Notes: generated from the letters alone by a model not told the origin. DNA of 64,000 nt from Rotaria sp. Silwood1 (GCA_905250075.1 CAJNOP010000105.1:186434-250433), one strand, 5' to 3'. Positions 11,914 through 27,033 are shown, numbered from the stretch's first letter. Made by a program: numbers and translations.

Positions 11914-14900
11914 CGTTAATCCAGATGGAAAAATAATTAAATGCCCTACTGATAATAATGGACCAGATGTGACTATTAATAGTTGTCAAAAGAATGGCAT
12001 TTATTGGATTATGCCATATGACGTATCATGAAGCGATAGGATTGAGACATCTATTGGAAAGATGTATATTTTTTTTTAAAAAAATAAAAGAAAAGCAAAA
12101 AATTTCATATATAATATAATAATTATTTATTATATTAGAAAAATTTTCAAATATAAAGGAAATTACAGAATAAATAAGCGATTCATTTTCTAATTCAAAA
12201 TGAAAAAAAAAAATGTTTATTAAATAGACATTCAAGTGCCGATAAATTTTATTCATATAACAACGATCAAGTCAGTATTTGAAACCAGGCATAATAAGTA
12301 AAACATAAAATCATGTATTAAAACAATTCTTAATCTAGTAAAAATGTATAAAATTATTCAATAAAAATCTAACACTTTCAATACATGATAAACTGTAATT
12401 TGAAATATTTTTGTACATCTATCAAACATAGTTGATCGAATGAAAATTTTGATTAGTCATTAAAGTTTAAAGTAATGTAATCATTGCTTGCTTATATTAC
12501 TTTTAACTTTCATTTCATAACATTTTCTGATTGTATCTTTAAACACAAACTAATTTCAATATGTTGTTCATGTAGAATTCTTTACTTTTCAATATAAATT
12601 GTAAACACGATCTATATTCAGACCGATGCTGTACATCTGATGGAATACTCGTTAAAATTGACGCAAGACTAAATTTTTTAAACATCTACTGTAGAAAAGA
12701 TTTCAGTCTAAAAAAATACCTTACTGATATTTATCCTTGTACTCTCATAGAAAAATTTCATGCTGACATAATAATATGGTTTTTTTTTATTCGTCAGATT
12801 TTGTTTTTACATTTATCATTCGATCTGAATAAATGAAAATGTCATTTGAAAATATATTTGTGATTGACTATTTTTTTTTCTCGATTTTATATTTTGTGAA
12901 AATTTTGTTGTTGAATTAATATCATCTCATTTGATAGTAACATATATTTGAAATTGTTTTTTCATAATTGAAATATTTCAAAAGTAATGTTTTAGATTTT
13001 CAAAATAAATAATCAAATGATATTCTCTCGTCTCTTCTTTTCTAGTAATACAAAAAAAAACACATCTATATATTATTTGTTTGTTTAAATTGAATATTTT
13101 TTTGTTATGGTGATAAATTTTAATCATAGATAGAAATCCAAAAAAGTCAATACGTATGTCAACTCAATTTTAGAAATATTCTAAAAAAACATAGTTTGGA
13201 AGAAAAAAAAAACAAGACTGATTATTGTATGAGATGTTTTTTTTTTTTTTGTCGAAAACTGAGATGCATTTGCACTCTACTTTCATACTTAGATACGACT
13301 TAACTTTATTTATGATTAAACTACAAAATATTATATTCTCATAAATTTATTTCTTGATATTAGTGTATCGGAAGTATTAATTTTGAAAAAAATAGTAAAA
13401 TTTTTACCTTCATGATGAACTAAATAATAAAACAAAATCAAAACCTACATTAGATATATTATTAATCATTATCATCAACTGCATCAATCTTGACATTGCA
13501 AAAAAAAAATCAAACTAGTACTAGAGAGCAATTACTAACTCAGATAATTATTTATGAAGAAAAATATAGACTCTCTTTATATAAAATCGTAGGTGTTTAT
13601 ATCAGATTCTAATCAAAAAAAAAAATAAATGTCTATGTACTTTTCGTACATTTTTAAAGTAAAATTTACAAGTATTCATCAAATGTACTTGGTGCTTATA
13701 CTTGAATTTCAAGACGAATACTTTACTATTTATATATTTTACTTGAAATATAGATAAAATATATAATCAACAAAACTAAGTCAAGAGAAAAGAGTAAACA
13801 ACATACTTTAACGAAAATATGAAACACAATAAAAAAACAGTCCAAAGGAGAAAAATAACAAGATTGCCTTGACAAAAAGAATAACGCAATAAGTACATTT
13901 GACACTGGTATATATATACATAAGATACAAAACAAAGAACGATTAAATATATTTATAATACTTAACATAATTTTCTTTTACTGCACAAATTTTTTAACAA
14001 GAATTCTAATAATTTGAATTGCAAAACAAAAAAAAAAAATAGTGTATACTATTCATAGAATATCTTTTAAAAGCTGATAGCTATCGATAGAATTGTAATT
14101 ATTATTAATTTGAAGTATTCAGATTGAATTTTTTTCATATAGCAATGATACGCCGTCTTTTTCTATCATTTTTTGCTGTTAAAATATATTATTTACATTT
14201 ACCATGACCAAAAATAACTATTAATTGATCATAATTAAAAGCTTGTTACATCATGGATGGCCTAGAAGTCATGACTCGTTTTCTATAATAAATATTCTCA
14301 TTGAACTGTCCTTATACGAAAAAAAAAAAAACGTTCAGTAATATATTTTCTTCAAAATCATTAATTTCACTAATTTATTTAATAAGAAAATTATTAATCT
14401 AAATATGTTACTAAAAGTTAATTAATCATTAATATTTTTATCATATATTTATGTAATTATGATTGAAATTGATCAATAATTTATATTTTAAAATTATTTT
14501 ATGATTAATTGAAATAAATATAACCCATGATTTAGGATTGATATTATTTTTAAAAGCAAAAAAAAATTCTATTAAGAAAATAATAAACATTGTTAATGTA
14601 ATTATATTCTAATAAAAATTCTCTTCTTTTATCATTGATAATAATTATGAAGATTGAAAATAAAACGAGTATTAAAAAAGAAAATTAAGGCAAAAAATTT
14701 AATATATTTAAAGAAGATCAAAAACTTAAATCTATTAGAATTTTAATTATGCACATAGAATTTTTTTTGTCTTCTAAAAGATAGTTTTGATCTACGTCAT
14801 CTATTCTATTCATCATAAAATAGTTTTGCATTGTAGATTGATCAGTGTACGTCATAGTTTGATGTGTATATCATTTTTAATGATTAAAATATTAATGGTT

Positions 14901-15848
14901 AATCTGCTTTTAAATATGATCGACATTTCTTGACTAATAGCTTACAAAATGAGCTCGAAGGATTAATTTATAGTCATTTTCAAGAACACATTTTTATAAT
15001 ATTTTTTCTCTAGAAAGACATAAAATTCATTATGTAAAATGCGTTACAACTTGAGGAACATCCTTAAAGAAAAAAAAAATAATAAATTTTTCATTCTTAA
15101 TGTCAAATACATTTTCTATAAATAAAAACGATGTTAATTAATTCTACATAGAAAAATTAATATATCTTCGATGAACAACATTTATTTGATACGTTAAAAT
15201 AGTATATCTAAAAAGAAAATATCTATATTTATCATTATAATTATTTACTTAAGAGACAGAAACGAATAAACTTGAACTTCTTTTTTTGTTTTTTTAATAA
15301 TTTTAATTGTAAATTAACTAGTTCAAGGACTAAAAGTACGTGTGAAAACTTACTTGAACATGAAAAACCAATAATACGGTTTTATATCGATTTTAGTTAT
15401 ATTTCTTTATCTATACAATAAAGAAAATCCTTCATGCATCAAATGTTTGTACAATCGTCTATGATTAATATGCAAACTAATCATCCGTAGGTGTAAAACT
15501 GAATAAATACTATAACAAAAAAAACAAAATTTTATTGTATGTGCGACCTCTGTCTCTTTCTAAGATGGTTATTCTATTTTTTTTTCTCGTCTTTAAATGA
15601 TTAAGTGGAGTGAATGAAAGTGACTATAATGATTCATTCGTTTTTTTTGCCTCTTTCCTTTCTTTTCTTTGTTTGTTTCTTATTTCTCATCGGCATCATT
15701 TTTTTTGTTTCATTCTATCTTGTCTTGATATTAATTCTATATGGTTTTTACTTTCTAGATGCTATGATGAAACTAATAGTCTATTTTAAATTATTTAAGA
15801 AAATCTAAATAGAGAAAACACACATACACATATATCTCTTTTTTAAAA
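11914..15848. other. Gene-free AT-rich stretch
   Basis: Almost 4 kb between the divergent transporter and Rac genes. It is extremely AT-rich with frequent poly-A/poly-T runs and near-continuous stops in all frames. I found no coding similarity, RNA gene, inverted repeat or element. It presumably includes both promoters. Confidence 0.5.
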
Positions 15849-16778
<930 letters not shown>

Positions 16779-16912
16779 AGATATGAATCGATCTGTTTTT
16801 CTTTTTGTTCTCATTTTTGCATGATATTTCATTTTGTTCATGTTTCTCTTCGTTTGTAAGATATATATATATATATAAATATACATACATTTATCTGTTG
16901 TTTAAAGCGAAA

Positions 16913-16928
16913 AATGATTTTTTTTCAG
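16913..16928 (+). promoter_or_regulatory. Possible trans-splice acceptor before Exo70
   Basis: A T-rich tract ending in CAG lies 26 nt upstream of the Exo70 ATG, and no canonical AATAAA lies between the Rac stop and this point. Bdelloids are known to add a spliced leader in trans, so this could be the leader acceptor of a downstream gene in a two-gene unit. It may equally be chance in T-rich DNA. Confidence 0.35.
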
Positions 16929-16954
16929 ATTGTTCTATTAAAGAGAATAATAAG

Positions 16955-19900
16955 ATGACCGGTGGTGGAGAAGCCAAAACGAATATACGTTTGTCAGAAA
17001 TGAAATTACAAGAGGTGAGAATAATTTTAAATAAAATACACTTTTGAAAAAAAATGGCATAAATATGAAATGAAAAACAAAGATTATTCGTTAATCTTTG
17101 AAATTTTATAACAGCTCGAATCAAGGGCTATGCATGAAGGTTATATATAAGAAAATGTTTTATCCAGGTAGTAAAAAAAAATTGTGATTCTACTCGTTAA
17201 TAATGAGTCTGTTTCATTTATTGTAAAGGAGGAAGGCATTTCTGCTTCAAGTACTGCCCTTTAGGTTCGAGATCTAGATTTGTTACCAAATATGTCGAAC
17301 GGACGAGCTCTAATTTCAAGATATCTTATTTTATTGATGTAAATTTATTTTATCTCTATTTGTTAATGAATCTCATTTTTATATAATCATAAACATTGAA
17401 ATAGTATTGTTAAATATAATTGTAATTTTAATTCTGTCGTTAAATAAAATTCTTTAATGAATATTATTATTTTTTTGTTTTTACTAATATCTAATTAGTT
17501 TTGTTTTTTTTTTCCTGAAACAAATAGAAACTAGCAACTAATAATCTAAAATAGCCAAACATGATCGAGTGCTCAAAATAAGAAAAGGTCACATACTTTT
17601 AGTAAAACTCATTATTTAAAGGTTAAATTTTTTTTTTTCTAAATATCTGAATCATGACATGGTTAAAAGAGTAATTTTTTTCCTATGCTATATTTAGCTC
17701 AATCCATTAGAAAAGAAAAAACAAAAAAAAAAGATATATTCATATTATCTTTTGATTTTTAATAGGAAAAACGTCGTTTAGTTTTATTACAAGATTCATT
17801 AACACGTTCGAATACATTAACAAGTGGTATGGTATCAACATTAGATAATTTTGAACGAAAACTTGAATCATTAGATGAATTAGTTACACCTGTATATGAA
17901 GCAACAAATGAATTAGGTTTTTTATTAAATAATGTTGATCAAAGTTTATTATTAGTTGATTCTATTCTACATTATTATGAAATATGTAGTGAATTACAAA
18001 CAACAGTATCATCAGGTCCTGGTGGAAATTTAACTGAATATTTATCTGAATTAGATCGTCTTGAAGATGCTGTTAAATATTTTAAACGTACAACATCTGT
18101 TAGTGAACGTGAACGTGTTATACAATTATTTGATCTTGGACGACAACGACTTGTTGAAGAAACTGATAAACTTATTTTACGATATGCTAATCCATTATCA
18201 CCAAAAGAATTAATTGAATTATGTGAAATGTCAGAAACAACTAGAAATGATATTCATGCAATGCAAGGTAAAATAATAAAAGAATAAATTTATGATTTTA
18301 TTTAAAAAAAGAAAAAAAAAACATTTAGAAGCCGATATGGGTATATTAAGAAGAATAATTGAATGGTTTAATTTTCATGGTTTTCGACAAGGTCTTATTG
18401 ATTCATATGCAACGAAAAGAGGCATAATGATTCGACGTTCTCTTCAACTGTAATCAAAATAATAATTTCAAATATAATTTATTCATTTGAATTTTTCTTT
18501 GTTTAGTCTTGCAGATCATTTAGGAAAATCATCTGTTCGTCGTTCATCGACTAATGTTATTCAATCAAATCAAAATTTATCACAAGTTAATACATCTAGT
18601 ACAGAGACATCAAAACGATCGGGAACAAGATTAGGGTAAATAAAATTTGTTTTTTGTTTTTTTTGTATATTTCATATACTTTGAACATTAGACAAAATTT
18701 ATTATTATCAATAGATAGATTATTCTTATTTCTTAATTTTCTTGTATATATGCATAGAGTTAGTTTAGTTTAATTTTTTTTTTTTTTGTTTGAAAAAGAA
18801 AGCAATGTAATGATATATAGTCTTTTATTATTTGTTTTATTCATGCGAAGAAAATTAGAGACTTGAATAAGTAAAGGAAATTCTGTGATTAATTAATATA
18901 GATGAATAATATTTTTTTTTTCAGTGTTGATTGATGATGTGACATGGAATGATTAAGGATGTGTAAAGGGTGTATATGAAACGAGATCTTTTTTTTTGTA
19001 TTTTGTATTTTGGGTTGATTCAGAATAAAATATTCAACTTTTAAAATACTTAACAGCAATCATTTTAAAAATAAAGAAAGAAAATTTTAGGTTTTGTTCT
19101 GGATATAAATTTCTTTTGATATATATACATATAATCATTTAATCCATTATCTAATGAATTTAGTGATATGGGTCGTCGTTTCATACGATCATCGGGTACT
19201 GATGTAGTAGCTCGTGGTGTAAATTCTCCGGTGTCAACAACATTAACAGTAATAGAAGATAATTCCATAACTGATTCAAGTGAACATCGTGATACAAATA
19301 ATTATAAATTATTACTTGATGCGTTTATTATTCTTTTACAACGTGATCGTGATTTACTTAATTATGTTTTCCCTCATGAATTACGATCACTTGTATTTAC
19401 AAAATTAATTGAATTACCATTAGTACATATGCGTGAAGAAGCTCAACGTTTATGTGAATCAATTGAAAAATTACAACATAAATTAGATACTGGTAAATTT
19501 GCAATTTATGGTATTTTTTCAATTTTAAGATGGTTTCTTAAATCCAGATCAACATTTTCGAAACTTTTTCAAGTAAATAAAACAAATAAAAAATAATCTT
19601 TTATTAATGGTTCTATTTAAGGAAAGTGATGTTAATCGTCGTCAACAATTTACTACACTTTCAGCAACATTTGAACAATCAGTAATAATTAAAATAAATT
19701 ATTTAGAATTATAAATATTTAGTTTTTTTTATTTTTTTTATTTTTATTTCAGGCAGTTACTTATCTTCGTAGAATTTTAGAAGAAGTTACTACAGATGCA
19801 TCACCACCAAGTCAAGGTGGTAATGTACATCCATTAACATCCCATGTATTAGCATTTATGGAAGGTTTATTAGCTTATGAAGATACTGCAACTATAATTG

Positions 19901-21484
19901 CTTCGATTTATGTTGAACAAGAACAACGTATAAATATGAAAATTATTTTTTGTTTTTGTTTTAATTTATGTATTAATTTATTAGGATCAAGTAGTGGTGG
20001 TTCATCAGGTGCACAAAAAGGTCTTTATGATTTAGGAACTTATTTTGGTATGTGTGATAGATCAATGTCAAAAAGATTATTATTTTTTTTTTATTAAGTT
20101 CGATTAATTCGATCACTTCATGCTAATCTATCAAAGAAAATTGATGGTTATATGCCACGTACAGATACAACAATACGATCAATATTTCTTCTTAATAATA
20201 TTAATTATCTTCTTAAACGTCTTGAAGAAAAGTATTTAATATTTATGAATGAGATTTAGATCTTTTTTTTTTGTTTTATGAAATTTGATTTAGTTCATCT
20301 ATTCTTTCTATGATTCAACGTTGTCAATCAAATCTTATATCAAAATATAAAGATGATCTTCAAACGAGTTTAAGTGATTATACAAAATGGTAATTTATAT
20401 TTTATTTAATAAATTTAGATTTCAATTTAAATATCCGAAAATAACAATTTGCTAATAAGCAAAAGAGAGGTTTTTTTGAATATTTACATTGTTTTGACAA
20501 TAGCATGTATGTTTGATTGATGAATAATCTTGTTTTTTATACATCAGTTCAGATTATTGCCGTTCGATCGATCACGATACAAGATAATTACGTTTTCTAG
20601 AAGCACCTATCGTGAACTATCCGTATGTCCATTCAAAAAAAATCGAGTAAAACATCTATAACTTGGAAAGTGAAAGACAGACTGTTTCAGTACGCATCAT
20701 AACTGATCGAATAGCAATATTCTTCAATGAAGAACACTTAAAACTTAAACATAGAACATAGAGTCATTATTTACAACTGAATAACTCGACTAGAAATGTT
20801 TATCTTAGCTTAATGTAATTATTATACTCATCTATCAAACAAATGCATTTATTATTGACTTTTAAATTTTGTGAATGTATACATATAAAGAAACTTCAAA
20901 AAAATAAGAGTGCAAGAAAATGAATAATAAACAATTTTAGATTGAAACACTTGATTTCTAATGTGCATGACTGCACAATTTTGAAAAATTTCCATTTTTT
21001 TTTTCTCAGTGAAATCAAATCATATCTATCGTTATTAATATGAAATATTTTATTCTGTATTGTTTTTAGTTATACTCCAGTGATTATTCCAATTCAACAA
21101 ATGTTTGAATATGATAATAATAATCGTTTATCTGATACAAAAGTTAGTTATTCATTTAAAAAAAAAAAAAAGTTTTTTTTTTCATATGTTTTCTATATAA
21201 TTTAGTTACGTGATCGTGATCGTGAACAATTAAAAGAAAGTTTTTCATCTGTTAATACAGCTATTGATACAATTCGACAACAATGTGAACAATATATTGT
21301 TAGTGATGTTGTTTTACGTCAACGTTTACGTGACGAAGGAAAAAAATTAATTCTTGAATTATTTAAAAAATACTATGATAAATTTGCACATAAAGATTTT
21401 ACCAAAAATCGTGAAAAATATATTCGATATGATCCAAGAACACTTGAAAAAATGATTGATAATTTTTTTGAAAATCGTACATAA
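16955..21484 (+). CDS. EXOC7: Exo70 exocyst subunit, 12 exons
   Basis: A 699-residue Exo70 (EXOC7), the exocyst subunit that binds PI(4,5)P2 and Rho-family GTPases and tethers secretory vesicles to the plasma membrane. Exons: 16955-17014, 17766-18267, 18329-18449, 18507-18635, 19164-19572, 19622-19681, 19753-19927, 19985-20047, 20099-20231, 20294-20389, 21070-21142, 21206-21484; all GT-AG, total 2100 nt, in frame throughout. The N-terminal coiled-coil opens with RRLVLLQDSLTRSNTLTSGM, then LDNFERKLESLDELVTPVYE and GPGGNLTEYLSELDRLEDAVKYF. A Ser/Thr-rich linker (about residues 230-300) precedes the helical Exo70 domain, whose C terminus shows HKDFTKNREKYIRYDPRTLEKMI, like the FTKNPEKYIKY end of animal Exo70. 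Introns are 50-130 nt except intron 1 (751 nt), intron 4 (528 nt) and intron 10 (680 nt). Its position behind Rac is functionally suggestive. Confidence 0.93.
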
Positions 21485-22258
21485 ATTTTTAATTTTTTAG
21501 TTTTTTTAGTTACTGAAGTAATTTTTTTTTTTTTGTAAATGAAATCAAATCTTTTTTTTTCATGATAATAATAAAATTCATCAAAGAAATATTTTAAACT
21601 TATTCATATGACTACGATTTCAATGACTAGTTAGAATAAAAAAAAAACAAGTGAATTAGATTTATTTTCTGAAACACATATCAATTTTCATATTTTTCAA
21701 ATATTTGTTTTACAACAAATACCAAATTTTTTTTGCATGTTTACTTCAAGCAAACCATACAAAACTTGCACACTTGACTGTATGTATGACAGGTTGATTG
21801 GTTGAATCAAAGCTATAACTATATTCTAGTTTTTGCATAATAAAATATCTTAAAAAGAACATTTTCAAGTTGAAAATATTTTTTTATCATGAAAATTTAT
21901 ATTTAATTGTTTCTAAGTCTTTGTGCAATAATTTTTAACAATAACTTTTATGCTGAAACATATCCAGGATAAATAATAAAAACAATAATTCAAATTCACA
22001 AGGAATAGTGCGTATTTTCGCAATCGAATCGTTCGTTACAAGAAAGAAAAAGCAAAAGATGAATTCATAAAAAAAGAACTATATATTATAATACAAGATT
22101 ATCCTAAATAAACATACTGACAGGATAAAAAATTTAATTGAGTTTGTTTTTTTTTCATCAAAGAAATATTATTTACATAATTTGAATATATGAAAACACA
22201 ATAGTAAAAGAAAAAAAGAAGCCAGCTTGTTTCATCATTTGATTAAAAAATTCCATTC
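21485..22258. other. Intergenic, AT-rich
   Basis: 3' flank of Exo70, with an AATAAA-like signal soon after the stop (ATAATAAAATTC near 21570), and 5' flank of the lectin-like gene. Nothing else was seen. Confidence 0.5.
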
Positions 22259-23741
22259 ATGGCATCTGTATTATCTACACCATCGAGTGTTCCACTCCTT
22301 GTTCGATCATCTCGAACAATTGTAACTCGTGAACGATCTCATTCCAAACGTTTATATACATTTATTCATTATGAACATTCTACACATCTACGTCGTTTTA
22401 TTATTTTATTTTTTATAATTATCTTTGTTACTCTTTCATTTGGTTGGCTTTTAGCTGGACTTGTTCGTCTTCGTCAAACAGCATCTTATTTAGAATCATG
22501 TGCAGCTAAAAAAGTTCAATGTGCTGCAGGAACTGATTTAGTATGTAGTTTATCTTCATCAATATGTCTTTGTCCCGAACAAACTTATTGGGATAATAAA
22601 AAACATAAATGTCTTACAGTGAAAACAATTAATACAGCATGTTCAAAAAATGAACAATGTGATACAAATAAAGGTCTTATTTGTCATACAAATGGTACAT
22701 GTCAATGTTCTCAAAATACATATTATACAACCACAGGATGTGTGAGTAAGTAATGAAAAACAAAAAGAAAAAAGAAAGAATCATTTAATTATGAAATATA
22801 ATGATTTTTAGCTTATGCATTATTTGGTGCATCATGTTCGATATCAAGTACTCCATTATGTAATACACAACTTGGTCTTATATGTGATACAGTAACACAA
22901 ACATGTGTATGCTCTTCATCAACATATTGGTCCTATGCTCGATGTGAATCAGTTTCGACATATACTGGTTATTGTGATAGAAATGCAAGTTGTAATACTC
23001 AAGTTGGTCTTTTTTGTCGTTTACCTGGTTCAAACTTACCATGTGATTGTCCTCTTTCATCAAAATATTATACATGTGATTGTTATCAAGGTCAAACATG
23101 GGTTACAGCCACAACTATTAATGGAACATCAGCATGTATGAATCAAGTAACATATTATAATAATTGTACATATGATAGTCAATGTCCACAAACATTAAAT
23201 CTTGCTTGTATTGGTTAGTAAGAAAAGAAAAATATACATTTGAATAATATTGATCATTTTATTTCTAGGTGGTATTTGTGATTGTAATATACCTTTATGG
23301 TATTGGTCACGGACTTCAAATAAATGTGTTCCTTGCGAATCTCAAGGATATATATTAATTCAGTATTCATCTCAATGGGTGTGTACACAATTAATTAGTT
23401 CATCACTAATAACATATACGGCTAGCAAATCCGCCTGTACTGCTCTAGGTTGGTCTTTGATTAGTCCAATATTTGCATCGGATATTTCAGTTATTGCGAA
23501 AGCTTATCCAACATATCGTCTTTGGATTAATATGGAAACTTCACTTGGGAGTTCAGTCTATACAAATAATATTTTTCCTAATAATCAATCGAATTGGAAT
23601 ACTTATGTGTCACGATCTTTAACAGCTGTTTATTCTACTTATATATATGCTTTACAAATTATACCTTCATATGATAAAACAATGCTTTTCGAAGGAAATA
23701 CTAATTTGGATAGAGGACATGCACTTTGTGCAATTTATTAA
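22259..23741 (+). CDS. Type II membrane protein, Cys-rich repeats and C-type-lectin-like end
   Basis: A 453-residue protein in three exons (22259-22745, 22812-23213, 23269-23741; GT-AG, in frame). The N-terminal about 45 residues are basic and cytoplasmic. A single hydrophobic span at about 46-69 follows with no signal peptide, so the C terminus is outside (type II). The ectodomain begins with about seven Cys-rich modules of the form C-x5-C-x6-C-x5-C-x-C, as in CSKNEQCDTNKGLICHTNGTCQC, an EB/EGF-like pattern. The last about 130 residues resemble a C-type lectin fold: SKSACTALGWSLISP, then YRLWINM, WNTYV and a final CAIY. The canonical calcium-binding EPN/QPD and WND triplets are not evident, so sugar binding is doubtful. 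Likely a cell-surface adhesion or recognition protein; the ligand is unknown. Confidence 0.8.
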
Positions 23742-26289
23742 TAATATATTGATTGTATTTTTAACTGACGTGTATGTCATGAAAAAAAAATGATTTATAT
23801 ACTTTTTCATATAAAAATATATTTTAGTTTTCTTATATATAATCAAGCATCCTCAAATATGAACTTTTAATAGTGACGGTGATTCAAGTAAAAACTTCTA
23901 TCTACTGCATTTATTATCTTCAATTTGATCGATAGTCTCGTCACAGTACTGATTATATGCAATAACGAGACTAGAATATAAACGCGAAAATATACAAAAG
24001 GAAATAATTCTACCATGTGCAAAGATATGTGAGCACGTGATGAATGGCAATGAGATTGAGCTTGATTCCAACTTTCATCCTACTAGGCATTCTGTTGTCA
24101 AACATCTTGGTAGTCGAAAGAAATCATTCTTTTACTAGCAACGATTTCTAATAATCTTACAGTGTGTGTTAATAGTTTAAATCGTACGACTCACAGTTTG
24201 TTCGAGTTTCTAGCATTACTTTCCGTTCATATGCAAACATTAGTCTGGGCACAAGATATAACTGGTAAGATTGCTTAAAATAATTGAATAAATGTTTGTA
24301 GGTTTCTATAGATCATTTTCTGTATTTAATTCAATTAAAATAATTTATTCTTGAGAATTTCTCAAACAAATCTTATATCACTCGTGAAAACGGTGTTTAG
24401 AAAAGATGTGTACCACCAGTCTTTTTCACGTGTATACCTTAAATAAATAGTATGCTTGTTTTTCTTATATAAATTATACCCTAGGTCTCATTTTTTCACT
24501 AATGAATGAGCGTAGAAAAGAAATGATTGGATTCCAAATCACTTATAACGATATTGTGGTCTTGTTTCAAGTTCATCATCTGATGAATTTGGAACTCTAG
24601 TCTGTGAAATACTCTGGTGAAACGGAAGTTTTCCCTCTAATCAAAACATGTCTCTGTCTTTTTTATTTGCTGAACTTTCTAATCTTCGACCGTTATCATG
24701 GATTGATGTCGGTGAAGATGATACAGAAAAAATATAACAATAGAATCCATGTTATTATCTTTATCTCATCTTGGGTATGAGTGTAGATCTTCGTATTTCC
24801 AACATCCACACCCTCAAGTTCTCGCTTAATGAAACAATCGTCTCATCGAATAGTATATAATCTAAGCGTTTCAGCTTTCTATCATTTCGAATGGAGAAAT
24901 TCCAGAAATTAGGTTTTGACTAGGAGACTCCGGATTGTTCCTCCTTATTTAGACGTTTTCACAAGGTTTTTAAAAGTTTTAAAATCTACAGTTATGCTTA
25001 CATTCACAAATTCTACAAATTCAGAGAGTTTTATTCCATTCGCAGAAAGTCGATGTAAACTTTGGTACGTTTTCGATAAAACACCTCTGAAGATTTTTTC
25101 TGTGGGTTCTACTCTATCATGATGTTCATAAACCATCCTTGCCTCACTCGTGTTGCTAATGCTTCATTCCTACTGACTGATAAGATAATCGTGTTCTGTA
25201 TCACATGTCTCTTGTCTGTCTTATTTCGTGGAAAAGATGTGTTCTTCACGTAGTGAAAGAATTTTCTTAATGTTAATACGTTATCTAATCAGTCAGTTGA
25301 TACAAGGCTTTTTGCTTTTGTTTCAGATATTCTAGAAATACCTTTTACCGTTATCTAAATTCTGCGTTGATACCCCCTAAAATAAATTTGAAAATTTTTG
25401 AAGCTTGAGTGTCATTTATTTTGGAATAGAACGATTTTTCATTTGTGCTTTGCTTTTGTAAAATTATTATTCGTGCTTCTAAGGAACAGATTATAATGAA
25501 GAAGAGGCGCAGAGTAATGGGGCATGTTTAGAGATGATGAAGTGAATATCGATACCAGCAATCTCATTAGTCTGATTAAGGTGAACTGGAACTATGACCG
25601 AGATTGGGAAGATGAAAATGAGGTTGAGTGTGAATGTGAACGTTTGGTGTATCAAAGGAGTGCAGCTGAATGTGGGTGTGGGTATGGGGTGTGAGCAAGG
25701 GGAGAAAGCAGACTTCAAGTATGCTATAAAGTATGGTTAAATTAGGTCGAAAATGCTGCTAATCCACAAAGGAGTACTTTAAAATTACAGAAAAGTGCTT
25801 CAAAGTAGCTCGAAGTGCTCCCAAGTAGCTCAAATAATCCTGTCAGTATAAAGTTCCGCGTTCTCTCTTGGGTGTGGGTGTAGGTGTGAGAGAAAATACT
25901 CTTAATATGAACATACATCAACACCCACACCCTTATGTGATCATGAACAATTTGGATCACACTTATATCTAAACGAGACTTCAAGATTTTGTATCAATTT
26001 TCGTTGAATATTAGGTCAACTAAAGTATTTATTTAAATGTCTACTCGAATAGTTTTCTTTCAATTCAGTCGAATACAAAACCTCGGGAAACATGTTGTGT
26101 AACGAATGAGACATACGAAGATAATATCGACGAAAAAGCACAATTATTTGGTGTGTCGGCGATATGACTCACAAAGATAAGCAACTAACACTTTTCTTTC
26201 TACATCACACATAGTAGAGAGTCTTCGTATTTAAATAGTTCGCTATCGCGTCCGCCATAGATTAGAATCGGTTTAGTTTCTTCATCGAC
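23742..26289. other. Intergenic with decayed coding-like stretches and GT-rich repeats
   Basis: At 24130-24265 and 24640-24900 (plus) short stretches look protein-like (for example LNRTTHSLFEFLALLSVHMQ and MSLSFLFAELSNLRPLSWID) but are broken by stops; I do not recognise the family. 25610-25700 holds a GTGTGGGTATGGGG-type one-strand minisatellite. 25790-25835 has a short tandem of AGTGCT/AGTAGCTC units. 25870-25933 is a GT/AC-rich inverted pair described separately. Confidence 0.45.
25870..25933. repeat. Telomere-like GT/AC inverted pair
   Basis: Left arm GGGTGTGGGTGTAGGTG (25870-25886) is followed after about 32 nt by the complementary arm CAACACCCACACCCT (25919-25933). One of four sites in the window with this layout. 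Confidence 0.6.
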
Positions 26290-27033
26290 ATGGCAGCTAA
26301 TGCCATACCTATTCTACTTTCAAACCAAGAAATCACAGCCTTATTTTCTGCTGACTTTGCATTTTACAATCTACCAGAATGGACATTGATGAAAATGCCG
26401 AGAAATGTAAGCACACACAGAGAAAAAATCCAGCGACATATATCTAAAGGTTGGCACTTCAGGCGACATTCAGGAAAAGCCTTGTATGTATGACCATTTG
26501 AAAAATTGTACCTACATTCGTTCATTTCAAATCGTAGTTTTCCATGCCAAGAATGTTTGAAGATAAAAACAGAGAACGACAAACGCTTTTGGGTTTCCGC
26601 ATACGGTACTATTCTTTTTCGAGCTCGCTTTGGCGAATATACGGACAAATATGGGAACGTGTATGAAAAGGGTCTAATTCAAATGAAGATCTATACTCAA
26701 AGATGCGAGAGATGCCCAATATACACGGCTGCTCAGCTCAACTACGAAAAGTGGCGTGAAGCATTCTACTGGCTACACATATGGATTTTGGAAAAATTCT
26801 ACGGTTATTTATTTTCAAAATCACGCACAATACCGCACTGGCGGCCGACTAGACAACACCGAACAGACCTCTGTGAAGCAAAGCGAGATGGTTGGTGTAA
26901 ATATTGTAACAAAGATGGTTGGTGCGAATATTGTAATGGAGATTGTTGGTGCAAATATTGCACCGAAGATGGCTCTTGCATATATTGTAGCAAAGATTGT
27001 TGGTGCTTACTGCAACAAAGACCATTATCTTGA
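26290..27033 (+). CDS. zf-3CxxC (RTP-like) zinc-finger protein with tandem CxxC tail
   Basis: A 229-residue protein in two exons (26290-26483 and 26538-27033; 54-nt GT-AG intron, phase 2, which joins the two open frames). The core matches the zf-3CxxC family of receptor-transporting-protein-like zinc binders: CQEC at 68-71, WVSAYGTILFRARFG, then KGLIQMKIYTQRCERC with Cys121 and Cys124, then an aromatic YWLHIWILEKFYGY segment. The C-terminal tail, residues about 183-222, is a fourfold 9-residue repeat of type WCxYCxxDG, giving CxxC pairs at 185/188, 194/197, 203/206 and 212/215, encoded by 27-bp DNA units at about 26890-27004. No signal peptide or membrane span. Known family members bind zinc and assist receptor trafficking; the role here is unknown. 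Confidence 0.75.
26890..27004 (+). repeat. 27-bp coding tandem repeat (CxxC units)
   Basis: Four and a fraction copies of a 27-bp unit beginning GATGGTTGGTG or GATTGTTGGTG, each encoding one WCxYC-containing 9-mer in the tail of the zf-3CxxC protein. Confidence 0.8.
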
